Below, piece after piece: positions 1-6,158 of a stretch of DNA of 8,714 nucleotides (position 1 is its first letter; each line of letters starts with the position of its first letter). Made by a program: the position numbers and the translations under genes. This stretch comes from Chloroflexota bacterium (GTDB lineage Bacteria > Chloroflexota > Chloroflexia > Thermomicrobiales > UBA6265). The stretch covers positions 1 through 8,714 of the forward strand of contig JAEVYR010000524.1 of the NCBI GenBank assembly GCA_023392645.1, in the 5' to 3' direction. The notes below the pieces were generated by a model. That model made no database searches. It was not told where the DNA came from and was given only the letters and a program-made list of their open reading frames with translations.

Positions 1-1295
1 CGTTGCGGCCCGATCAAATCCGCGTCGTCGGCGAGACGCTGCCGAACGTGAGCGTCTACGACATCGGCGAGAAGTTCGGCACGATCGGGCTGGTGCTGCA
101 CGCCCCGCGGTTGGTGCCGCATATCGATGTCGAGGATGCGCTGCACCACGACGCCGACGTGGTCGAGATCACCACCTATCGCAGCGAGGTCTACGCGCCC
201 GGCAGTCGCCACCCGGCCGTCACCTTCGGCCACGCCATCACCGGCGACCTGGCCCGGCGCGATTTCACGATCAACGCGATCGCCGTCAACGCCGCCACCG
301 GCGCTGTCGTCGATCCCTTCCACGGTCGCGCCGATCTGGCGATGGGGGTGATCCGGGCAGTCGGGAACGCCGGCGAACGCTTCGCCGAGGACCCGCTGCG
401 GCTGTTGCGCGCCGCCCGCTTCGCGGCGCAGCTCGGATTCAGCATCGAGTCCGCGACCTTCGAGGCGATGGTCGACCAGGCCGAGGCGCTGAAGACGGTC
501 AGCGTCGAGCGCGTGTTCCATGAGCTGACGCGGTTGCTGATCGCGCCGTACGCCGATCACGGGCTCGACGTGCTGCTGGAGACAGGATTGCTCATCGTCG
601 CCCTGCCGGAGTTGATGCCGCTGGCGCGAGCCGCCGACCAGCACCCCGGCATCCATCGCGAGAAGGATCTCTGGGACCACACCAAGCGCGTCGTCATGCA
701 GGCGCCGCCGCGCCCGACCGTGCGCTGGGCCGCGCTGCTGCACGATGCCGCCAAGCCGCTCACCCGGTCTGTCGACGCCAGCGGCGAGACGCACTTCTTC
801 GGGCACGAGCGGGTCGGCGCCGATATCGCCGGGGCGATGTTGCGGCGGCTCAACGCCGACCGGAAGACGATTCGGGACGTCACCCGGATGGTCGATTTTC
901 ACCTGCGACCGGCTGGCTACAACGCCCGGACGTGGACCGACAGCGCGGTTCGCCGATTGGCGCTGGAGATCGGCGACCTGATGCCGGACCTGCGCGACCT
1001 CGTCGCCGCCGATGTCACCTCGGCGCGGGAGGACAAGCGCCGCGCCGCCGCCGCGCGCGTGCAGGGTCTGCGCGATCACCTCGCCCTGCTGGAGGAACAA
1101 GCGGCGCTCGATCGGTTGCAGAGTCCACTGGACGGCAACGCGTTGATGGCGATGTTCGACCGCCCGCCGGGCCGGTGGATCGCCGACGTCAAGAACCACC
1201 TGCGGGAGCTGGTGATCGACGGCGAGTTGTCACCGGACGACACCGCGCGCGCCGCCGACATCGCCCGCGAGCTGGTTGAGACGATGGATTCCTGA
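1..1295 (+). CDS. cca: CCA tRNA nucleotidyltransferase / poly(A) polymerase family protein with HD domain (5' end missing)
   Basis: Class II nucleotidyltransferase of the CCA-adding/poly(A) polymerase family, which adds or repairs the 3' CCA of tRNA in the cytoplasm. Numbering from the TTG at position 3, residues 22-26 (GEKFG) and 55-62 (EITTYRSE) are the late part of the catalytic head, 85-94 read RRDFTINAIA, the family hallmark, and 125-142 (ERFAEDPLRLLRAARFAA) are the nucleotide-selecting neck. A C-terminal HD domain follows, with DH at 225-226, HD at 247-248 and a later FGHE. The G-G-x-V-R-D motif and the metal-binding DxD of the first strands are absent because they lie left of the window, so the TTG at 3 is not the true start. 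The stop is TGA at 1293-1295. The family also contains poly(A) polymerases and A-only or CC-only enzymes; sequence this partial cannot separate them, so the symbol is by family. Confidence 0.92.
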   Translation, partial: LRPDQIRVVGETLPNVSVYDIGEKFGTIGLVLHAPRLVPHIDVEDALHHDADVVEITTYRSEVYAPGSRHPAVTFGHAITGDLARRDFTINAIAVNAATGAVVDPFHGRADLAMGVIRAVGNAGERFAEDPLRLLRAARFAAQLGFSIESATFEAMVDQAEALKTVSVERVFHELTRLLIAPYADHGLDVLLETGLLIVALPELMPLARAADQHPGIHREKDLWDHTKRVVMQAPPRPTVRWAALLHDAAKPLTRSVDASGETHFFGHERVGADIAGAMLRRLNADRKTIRDVTRMVDFHLRPAGYNARTWTDSAVRRLALEIGDLMPDLRDLVAADVTSAREDKRRAAAARVQGLRDHLALLEEQAALDRLQSPLDGNALMAMFDRPPGRWIADVKNHLRELVIDGELSPDDTARAADIARELVETMDS

Positions 1296-1320
1296 ACCGG
1301 CATCGCGCCGACCATGCTGG

Positions 1321-1427
1321 CCGCCCTGACGGCGGGGGGTGAGCGGGCCGAGCCCAGTGCGACAGGCCGTGCGCCGATGATCGATACTGACGATGAACGC
1401 GGGGCGGCGCCATCCCGGCGGCGCCCC
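1321..1427 (+). promoter_or_regulatory. Weak promoter-like boxes and GC hairpins before the methyltransferase gene
   Basis: The 164-bp gap holds three weak signals. CCGCC at 1321-1325 can pair with GGCGG at 1331-1335, a short hairpin 25 nt after the upstream stop without a T run. GCGACA at 1359-1364 and GATACT at 1383-1388, 18 bp apart, each match four of six bases of the sigma-70 boxes. Two copies of the self-complementary GGCGCC, at 1406-1411 and 1420-1425, can pair across an 8-nt loop near the predicted 5' end of the transcript. Any of these could be chance in GC-rich DNA; they are listed because a new transcription unit may begin here. Confidence 0.2.
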
Positions 1428-1459
1428 GGCATGGCTCCATCATCCCCAGGAGAGCACCA

Positions 1460-2233
1460 GTGGCCGAGGCACAGGATCGCGTGCGGGCGCAGTACGGCAA
1501 GGTCGGCGACGCGTACGTCACGAGCAAGGGGCACGCCGGCGGCGGCGATCTCGCGCGGATGCTGGCGCTCGCCGATCCGAAACCGACCGACACACTGCTC
1601 GATATCGCCACCGGCGGGGGCCACGTCGCCCGCGTGATCGGTCCCCACGTCGGTCGGGTGATCGCCTCCGACCTGACGCCCCAGATGCTCGACCATGCGA
1701 TCCCCTACCTGCGCGAGCAGGGGCTGGCGAACGTCGAGCGGCTCGTCGCCGACGCGCAGGACCTACCGCTGGCGGATGCTTCGATCGATATCGTCACCTG
1801 CCGGATCGCGCCCCACCACTTTCCCGACCCCGCCGCGTTCGTGGCCGAGGTCGCACGAGTGTTACGGCCGGGCGGTCGCTTCCTGCTGGTTGACAGCACG
1901 GTGCCGGATGGCCCGGTGGGCGCGTTTTTCAACGCCTACGAGGCCGTACGCGACCCTTCGCACGTGCGCTCGCTGACCGAGGCGGAGTGGATCGACCTGC
2001 TGGAGCGCAACGGGCTCCGGCTCGAGGCGGTCGAGTCGTTCCGCAAGCGGCACGAATTCGAGGACTGGACGACGCGGATGCAGGTTTCCGGGGCGGATCG
2101 CGATCGCCTGCGGGCGATGATGCGCGACGCCGGCGAAGCGGTGCACGCGGCGTTCGAGGTCGATTTCGACCCCCAGACGGGCGAGGTCAGCTCGTGGGTC
2201 GACACCAAGACGCTCTTCGTTTGCCATCGCTGA
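1460..2233 (+). CDS. Class I SAM-dependent methyltransferase (UbiE/YcgJ-like, Methyltransf_11 type)
   Basis: Predicted cytosolic S-adenosylmethionine-dependent methyltransferase of 257 residues with a Rossmann-like fold. Motif I is LLDIATGGGH at residues 46-55, the SAM glycine loop; SDLTPQML around 70-77 carries the acidic residue D71 expected to bind the SAM ribose. VADAQDLPLADASIDIV is the usual motif II/III region, followed by the HHFPDP loop and the ARVLRPGGRFLLVDS strand of motif IV. The N-terminal stretch YGKVGDAYVTSKGH is a helix cap common in this subgroup. The GTG start is supported by AGGAGAG at 1448-1454, five bases upstream. The acceptor substrate cannot be told: the family covers quinones, lipids and small metabolites, and neither neighbour belongs to a biosynthetic pathway that would decide it. 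Function as a methyltransferase is firm; a menaquinone or ubiquinone role would be speculation. Confidence 0.9.
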   Translation: MAEAQDRVRAQYGKVGDAYVTSKGHAGGGDLARMLALADPKPTDTLLDIATGGGHVARVIGPHVGRVIASDLTPQMLDHAIPYLREQGLANVERLVADAQDLPLADASIDIVTCRIAPHHFPDPAAFVAEVARVLRPGGRFLLVDSTVPDGPVGAFFNAYEAVRDPSHVRSLTEAEWIDLLERNGLRLEAVESFRKRHEFEDWTTRMQVSGADRDRLRAMMRDAGEAVHAAFEVDFDPQTGEVSSWVDTKTLFVCHR

Positions 2234-2288
2234 GCTGGCCTCATGTCGGTGCGCGCATCCTCGCGGGCTGGAACTCAAGGCAGGTCAT

Positions 2289-2348
2289 ATGGTAGACGGG
2301 AACATCATCGCCACTGAGGCGGACGCCATCGCGGAGTACATCACCTGA
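2289..2348 (+). CDS. Possible 19-residue leader ORF overlapping the response regulator start
   Basis: A short ORF starts with ATG at 2289 and ends with TGA at 2346-2348, encoding MVDGNIIATEADAIAEYIT, a peptide with four acidic and no basic residues. AAGGCAGG at 2277-2284 lies four bases before the ATG and could serve as ribosome binding site. Its stop overlaps the CTG at 2345-2347 that best fits the start of the response regulator, giving a CTGA junction like the ATGA junction between regulator and kinase. This arrangement would suit translational coupling. The peptide resembles nothing I know, and an ORF this short can arise by chance, so it is a candidate only. Confidence 0.35.
   Translation: MVDGNIIATEADAIAEYIT
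2331..2347 (+). promoter_or_regulatory. Ribosome binding site supporting a CTG start
   Basis: GCGGAG at 2331-2336 is followed by eight bases and then CTG at 2345. It lies inside the leader ORF, as expected where translation of one reading frame feeds the next. It is the only Shine-Dalgarno-like element suitably placed for a complete receiver domain. Confidence 0.4.
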
Positions 2349-3040
2349 CTACCATCACCGACCGACCGCGTGTTCTCGTCGTCGACGACGAGGAAAACAT
2401 CCGGTTCCTCGTCACCAGCGCGCTCGGGCTGGCGGGGATGGATACCGAAACCGCCGCGACCGGTCGAGAGGCGCTCGACCGGATCGTCACCTGGCGCCCG
2501 GACGCCGTGGTGCTCGACATCATGCTGCCCGATCTCGACGGGTTCGCTGTGCTTCAGCGCCTGCGCGACCGCGGCCACCGGGTGCCGGTCGTGTTCCTGA
2601 CCGCGCGCGGCACCACCGAGGACCGCGTGCGCGGGCTCAGCGATGGCGGTGACGACTACCTGGTGAAGCCGTTCGACGTGGCCGAGCTCGTGGCGCGGGT
2701 ACAGCTGCGCTTGCGCCGCGCCGGTGATCCCGCCGACAGCCGGCGGTTGCGCTGCGCCGACCTGGAGATCGATACCGATCGCCACGAGGTGATCCGGGCG
2801 GGTCGGCTCGTTCACCTCTCCCCGACCGAGTACAAGCTGCTGCACTACCTGATGGTCAACGCCGGACGCGTGCTGACCCGCGAGCAAATCATCGACAGGG
2901 TCTGGTCGTATGACTTCGGGGGCGACCCGTCGATCGTCGACACCTATGTCAGCTACCTGCGCCGCAAGGTCGACGCCGAAGAGCCGAAGCTGATCCACAC
3001 CGTGCGCGGGTTCGGGTTCACGCTGCGGCGCGAACCATGA
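2345..3040 (+). CDS. OmpR/PhoB-family response regulator, probable CTG start
   Basis: Two-component transcription regulator of 231 residues counted from CTG 2345. The receiver domain (about 9-122) has the acidic pair D14-D15 in VLVVDDEEN, the phospho-acceptor D58 in VLDIMLPDLDG, T86 in FLTARG and K108 in DDYLVKPFD, all with standard spacing. A winged-helix DNA-binding domain (about 134-231) has SPTEYKLLHYLMVNAG, the recognition helix region SIVDTYVSYLRRKV and the terminal HTVRGFGFTL wing. No ATG, GTG or TTG lies in frame between the upstream stop at 2315 and the acidic pair. ATG 2438 would delete D14-D15 and the first strand and helix, so it is a poor start. CTG 2345 gives an N-terminus of ordinary length, and GCGGAG at 2331-2336 lies eight bases before it. 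An ATG-to-CTG change or a sequence error is the alternative. It overlaps the kinase gene by 4 nt. Confidence 0.93.
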   Translation: MTTITDRPRVLVVDDEENIRFLVTSALGLAGMDTETAATGREALDRIVTWRPDAVVLDIMLPDLDGFAVLQRLRDRGHRVPVVFLTARGTTEDRVRGLSDGGDDYLVKPFDVAELVARVQLRLRRAGDPADSRRLRCADLEIDTDRHEVIRAGRLVHLSPTEYKLLHYLMVNAGRVLTREQIIDRVWSYDFGGDPSIVDTYVSYLRRKVDAEEPKLIHTVRGFGFTLRREP

Positions 3041-4425
3041 GCCTGCGCGCCCGGCTGCTGCTTGTGCTGGGCGTCCTGGCGATTGCCTACGTCGTCGCGG
3101 CGGTCCTGATCGTCTCGTCGCAGCGGGACTTGCTCCTGACGCAGGTGGACGAGCGCCTGCGGTCGGTCACGCCGAGCGACATCGCCGGCCTGGCGGGGCC
3201 GCCGCAGGTCAATGCCGGTGGTGACGTCGTCCGGTCTCCATTTTCGGAACTGTACGTCGCCGTGATCCGCGCCGATGGCGCCGTGGCGAGCCTGCTCGTC
3301 GGCAACCTGCCCGGCGTGCCCGATGTCGAGGCGGCGGTGCGGGCGACCGGCGGGCAGGGGCTCGCCACGGTCGACGCGTCCGAGGGCGCGGGCCGGTACC
3401 GCGCGCTGGTGCAACTGGACCCCCAAAGCGGCGACCTCCTGATCGTTGCGCAGCCGCTCACCGAGCTCGATGCCGCGGTGGCGGGCCTGTCGCGAACGCT
3501 CTGGATCGTCGGCGGCATCATCGCGGCCGGGCTCGGGGTGGCGTTCTTCTGGATCGAGCGGCTGGGTCTGCGTCCGATCGCGCGGGTGACCGCCACCGCC
3601 GAAGCCATCGCGGCCGGCGATCGTTCGCAGCGGGTCGAGGTGGCCGACGCGCACACCGAGGCCGGCAAGCTCGGTCATGCCTTCAACCTGATGCTCGACG
3701 AGCGGGACGCGACCGAGGCGCGCCTGCGGCAATTCGTCGCCGACGCCTCGCACGAGCTGCGGACACCGCTGACCTCGGTGCGCGGGTACCTCGACCTCTA
3801 CGAACAGGGCGCCTTCCGGGGCGAGGGCGAGCTCGATGACGTCGTGCGACGGTTGACCTCCGAGGCGACCCGCATGCAGGGGCTGGTCGAGGATCTGCTC
3901 GCGCTGGCGAGCCTGGACGAGAGACTCCCCCTGCACATCGTTGATGTCGATATCGGCCGCCTGGTGCGGGATGCGGCGCAGGATGCCCGGGCGGTCCAGC
4001 CCGAGCGGCCGATCGAGGTGCGGTTGCCCGAACGCGGGCCGGACGCGCGGGGCGACGAGGCATGGCTGATCCAACTGGTGGGCATTCTCGTCGCCAACGG
4101 GCTGGCGCACACGCCCGTAACAGCGGCGGTGACGCTCTCCGCCGTGAATGATGGCGACGTGGTCGTCATGACCGTGTCCGATCGCGGACCCGGACTCGAG
4201 CCGGAGATGGCGGCGCACGTCTTCGACCGATTTTGGCGCGGCGAGGCCGGCCGGAGCCGTGCCGTCGGTGGTGGCGCCGGGCTGGGGCTGGCGATCGCGC
4301 GGTCGATCGCTGAGGCCCACGGCGGCACCATCGCGCTGGAAACCGCGCCCGGCGCGGGCAGCGCCTTCACCGTTCGCCTGCCGGCCGCGCGGGATGTCCC
4401 CACGGCCGGATACGGGACAGCATGA
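3037..4425 (+). CDS. Membrane sensor histidine kinase of the two-component pair
   Basis: Sensor kinase of 462 residues that should phosphorylate the regulator encoded just upstream. It has a first membrane helix at about 7-27, an extracytoplasmic sensor region at about 28-154 that I do not recognise, a second helix at 156-174 and a HAMP linker at about 175-227 (LRPIARVTATAEAIAAGD). The HisKA phospho-acceptor is H239 in DASHELRTPLTSVRGYL. The ATPase domain has N354 in VANGLAHTP, D382 in VSDRGPGLE, FDRFWRG and the G2 box GGGAGLGLAIA at 411-421. The first Asn of the usual N-box (NLLxNA) is I350 here, while the metal-contacting N354 remains. ATG 3037 overlaps the regulator stop as ATGA, indicating coupled translation. 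The architecture resembles MprB/TcrY/PrrB-type kinases, but the signal cannot be inferred. Confidence 0.95.
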   Translation: MSLRARLLLVLGVLAIAYVVAAVLIVSSQRDLLLTQVDERLRSVTPSDIAGLAGPPQVNAGGDVVRSPFSELYVAVIRADGAVASLLVGNLPGVPDVEAAVRATGGQGLATVDASEGAGRYRALVQLDPQSGDLLIVAQPLTELDAAVAGLSRTLWIVGGIIAAGLGVAFFWIERLGLRPIARVTATAEAIAAGDRSQRVEVADAHTEAGKLGHAFNLMLDERDATEARLRQFVADASHELRTPLTSVRGYLDLYEQGAFRGEGELDDVVRRLTSEATRMQGLVEDLLALASLDERLPLHIVDVDIGRLVRDAAQDARAVQPERPIEVRLPERGPDARGDEAWLIQLVGILVANGLAHTPVTAAVTLSAVNDGDVVVMTVSDRGPGLEPEMAAHVFDRFWRGEAGRSRAVGGGAGLGLAIARSIAEAHGGTIALETAPGAGSAFTVRLPAARDVPTAGYGTA

Positions 4426-4433
4426 TGCCGCTC

Positions 4434-4453
4434 AAGCGGTGGGCCCACCGCTT
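4434..4453. terminator. 20-bp perfect palindrome downstream of the kinase gene
   Basis: AAGCGGTGGGCCCACCGCTT is a perfect 20-bp palindrome beginning nine bases after the kinase stop. As RNA it would make a very stable stem of about eight pairs closed by a small loop. No T run follows (CTCGTTGG), so it is not a textbook intrinsic terminator; it may stop or stabilise the 3' end of the regulator-kinase transcript. A dimeric DNA-binding site is the alternative reading. Confidence 0.4.
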
Positions 4454-4480
4454 CTCGTTGGCCGCTGCCTGATGTGCTTT

Positions 4481-4525
4481 CCATCCTTCGACGCCGCTCA
4501 GGACGAGCTCGGGGCCGCTGGATGG
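4481..4525. repeat. Hairpin-forming element resembling a dispersed intergenic repeat
   Basis: CCATCC at 4481-4486 is the inverse of GGATGG at 4520-4525, and the 33 bases between hold TTCGACGCCGCTCAGGACGAG. A core of the form TTCGAC-n-GCTCAGGACGA is, from memory, a motif scattered in noncoding DNA of many high-GC bacteria. The palindrome CGAGCTCG lies at 4504-4511. Only one copy is visible here, so repeat status rests on recall and on the hairpin form. Confidence 0.35.
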
Positions 4526-4626
4526 GACATGCCGCGGCGGAATGGGCGGAAATCATCCGGATTCAGCACAACGCCTTTCGAGCGCTTGTCGCTCGTCAGC
4601 GCACATAATCCGGGCCGGCGACAGGG

Positions 4627-4652
4627 TAGAATAGACGTGCATGAATATGCAC
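4627..4652 (+). promoter_or_regulatory. Candidate -10 box and operator-like palindrome before nfeD
   Basis: TAGAAT at 4627-4632 matches four of six bases of a sigma-70 -10 box; no convincing -35 box lies 16-18 bases upstream. Five bases on, GTGCATgaatATGCAC at 4637-4652 is a perfect 6+6 inverted repeat with a 4-bp centre, AT-rich compared with its surroundings. It sits where transcription would begin and 5 bp before the AGGAGG ribosome binding site. Placement suits a repressor operator or a small hairpin at the 5' end of the message. Confidence 0.3.
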
Positions 4653-4657
4653 CTATG

Positions 4658-4672
4658 AGGAGGCGCGGGATG
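4658..4672 (+). promoter_or_regulatory. Strong ribosome binding site that sets the nfeD start
   Basis: AGGAGG at 4658-4663 is a full Shine-Dalgarno match, six bases before ATG 4670. It makes ATG 4670 the preferred start over the in-frame GTG 4637 and ATG 4655, the latter being adjacent to this element and lacking one of its own. Confidence 0.8.
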
Positions 4673-6055
4673 ATCGGCACAACGACGTGGTTTGGCCGGT
4701 GGCTGGCGCGATCCGGCGCGACGGGAGCGCTCGGACGCGTCCTGCTCGTGATCGGGATGGTGTGGGCGATTGCTTCGACGCTGCTGTCGAGCGACGTCCT
4801 CGCCCAGGCGGAGACGGCGCCGATCGGCGATGACGGACCGGTGATGGTGATTCCGGTCACCGGGACGATCGAGCCGGGGCTCGGGCACTATCTCAATCGG
4901 TCGATTTCGGACGCCGAGAGCGCCGGCGCCTCGGCGATCGTGCTCGATATCAACACGCCGGGCGGCCGCCTCGACACCGTGCTGGAGATGCGCGACGCCA
5001 TTCTCGACACCGACATCCCGGTGATTGCCTTCGTCAATCGCGAGGCGTTCTCGGCCGGCGCGCTGATCACGATCGCCAGCGACCAGATCTGGATGACCCC
5101 CGGTGGCGTCTTCGGCGCCGCGACGCCGATCGACGGGGGCGGCAACACCGCCAGCGAGAAGACGATTTCGGCGGTGCGGTCGACTTTCCGCGCGACCGCC
5201 GAGCAGCAGGGGCGTGACCCGGCGATCGCCGAGGCGATGGTCGATCCCGCCGTCGAGATCGATGGGCTCGACAGCAGCACCTCGCTGCTCACGCTTTCGA
5301 CCGAACAGGCGCGGGCGCACGGGTACGCCGATGGCGTCGCCAGCTCGCGCGACGACCTGCTGACGCAGCTCGGGCTCGACGGGCGCGAGGTGACCGTTGC
5401 CTCGCCGACGCTGATGGAGCGCGCGACACGCTTCATCACCGACCCGGTGGTGGCGTCCTTGCTGATCCTCGCGGGGCTGGCGCTGATCGTGGTCGATGGC
5501 TTCGTCGGCGGGCTGGGCATCGCCGCGCTGGTGGGGGCGGGGCTGCTCGGGCTCTTCTTCTGGGGGCACATGATCGCTGACCTGGCGGGCTGGGAGGATC
5601 TCATCCTCATCGTCGTCGGGCTGGTGCTGATCGGTATCGAGATGTTCGTGATCCCCGGCTTCGGCGTCGCGGGCATCCTCGGGTTGCTCTCGCTGGTCGG
5701 CGGGCTGGTGCTGTCGATGACCTGGCGCGGCTTCGGCGATCCCGGGTTCGCCGAGGAGGCTGGCGGCACGCTGCGCACGATGCTGATCACGCTGGCGGCG
5801 ACGGTGTTCGTGATCGCGCTCTTCTCATGGGCCTTGCCGCGGCTGGTGCCGTCGGTGGCGCACAAGGCGCGCGGTCCACAGCGGCTGACCTTGTCGGCGA
5901 CCGTCGACGAGGGCGGCAGCGAAATGTCGAGGCCGGGGCGGTTCACCCGGATTCTCGGCGGACACGATGTTGTCGAGCGAGATGCCGCCGGACACACCGC
6001 GATTCCATCGCGGCCGCGCTCGGAAGCGTCACTTCCGCGCGATCACGGCCTGTAG
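4670..6055 (+). CDS. nfeD: NfeD-family membrane-bound serine protease (ClpP-like), C-terminal domain shortened
   Basis: Membrane protease-like partner of flotillins, 461 residues. A signal peptide with hydrophobic core at about 24-40 ends near LAQA-E (47/48). The ClpP/SDH-like domain (about 55-235) carries DINTPGGRLDT, the likely nucleophile S128 in REAFSAGALITIAS, and the likely general base K164 in ASEKTIS. K164 lies 17 residues before the GR of EQQGRD, the spacing I recall for the Ser-Lys dyad of archaeal PH1510-type proteases. Four to five membrane helices follow (about 260-278, 284-303, 312-328, 332-350, 370-389) with the NfeD signature EMFVIPGFGVAGILG at 324-338. The soluble OB-fold that usually follows is only partly recognisable: RLTLSATVDEGG and ILGGHDVVERD fit, but the last 20 or so residues do not. 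The start is set by AGGAGG. FloA follows 103 bp downstream, the classic pairing. Confidence 0.93.
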   Translation: MIGTTTWFGRWLARSGATGALGRVLLVIGMVWAIASTLLSSDVLAQAETAPIGDDGPVMVIPVTGTIEPGLGHYLNRSISDAESAGASAIVLDINTPGGRLDTVLEMRDAILDTDIPVIAFVNREAFSAGALITIASDQIWMTPGGVFGAATPIDGGGNTASEKTISAVRSTFRATAEQQGRDPAIAEAMVDPAVEIDGLDSSTSLLTLSTEQARAHGYADGVASSRDDLLTQLGLDGREVTVASPTLMERATRFITDPVVASLLILAGLALIVVDGFVGGLGIAALVGAGLLGLFFWGHMIADLAGWEDLILIVVGLVLIGIEMFVIPGFGVAGILGLLSLVGGLVLSMTWRGFGDPGFAEEAGGTLRTMLITLAATVFVIALFSWALPRLVPSVAHKARGPQRLTLSATVDEGGSEMSRPGRFTRILGGHDVVERDAAGHTAIPSRPRSEASLPRDHGL

Positions 6056-6121
6056 CCCTCGACGGTGCATGTCACAATTCATGGAACACGGGGCCGATGG
6101 CCGTACGTAGCGACCAATGGT

Positions 6122-6153
6122 GGGGCGGGCCAAGCCCCGATGTGAACGAGGAG
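6122..6153 (+). promoter_or_regulatory. Small hairpin and ribosome binding site before floA
   Basis: GGGGC at 6122-6126 can pair with GCCCC at 6134-6138 across a 7-nt loop, nine bases ahead of GAGGAG at 6148-6153. The latter is a good Shine-Dalgarno sequence five bases before ATG 6159, and decides that start over the in-frame ATG 6117. The 103-bp gap after nfeD shows no clear promoter. Confidence 0.5.
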
Positions 6154-6158
6154 CGTTG

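Noticed and set aside
3..5. TTG at position 3 as the start of the nucleotidyltransferase
   Set aside because: The catalytic head motifs must precede it, so the gene simply runs off the left edge.
2340..2352. Programmed -1 frameshift joining the leader ORF to the response regulator
   Set aside because: There is no slippery heptamer or downstream pseudoknot evident at the leader stop; stop-restart at CTG is simpler.
2953..4320. Long minus-strand open frame (455 codons) opposite the kinase gene
   Set aside because: It lies entirely opposite a clear histidine kinase, is Arg/Gly/Pro/His-rich with no domain, and is explained by third-position GC bias.
4427..4519. GCCGCT occurring four times (4427, 4461, 4493, 4514), twice as GCCGCTCA
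   Set aside because: Spacing is irregular and the hexamer is common in GC-rich DNA, so it is not a convincing repeat array.
4641..4658. Five-codon ORF (MNMHL) whose stop overlaps ATG 4655
   Set aside because: It has no ribosome binding site, lies within the palindrome and is short enough to be chance.
4259..4669. N-terminal extension of the NfeD frame back into the kinase gene
   Set aside because: It would overlap the kinase's ATPase domain and place a signal peptide far inside the protein; ATG 4670 has a perfect AGGAGG.
5960..6158. Frameshift at the end of nfeD hiding a full OB domain
   Set aside because: The other two forward frames of this stretch contain no OB-like sequence.
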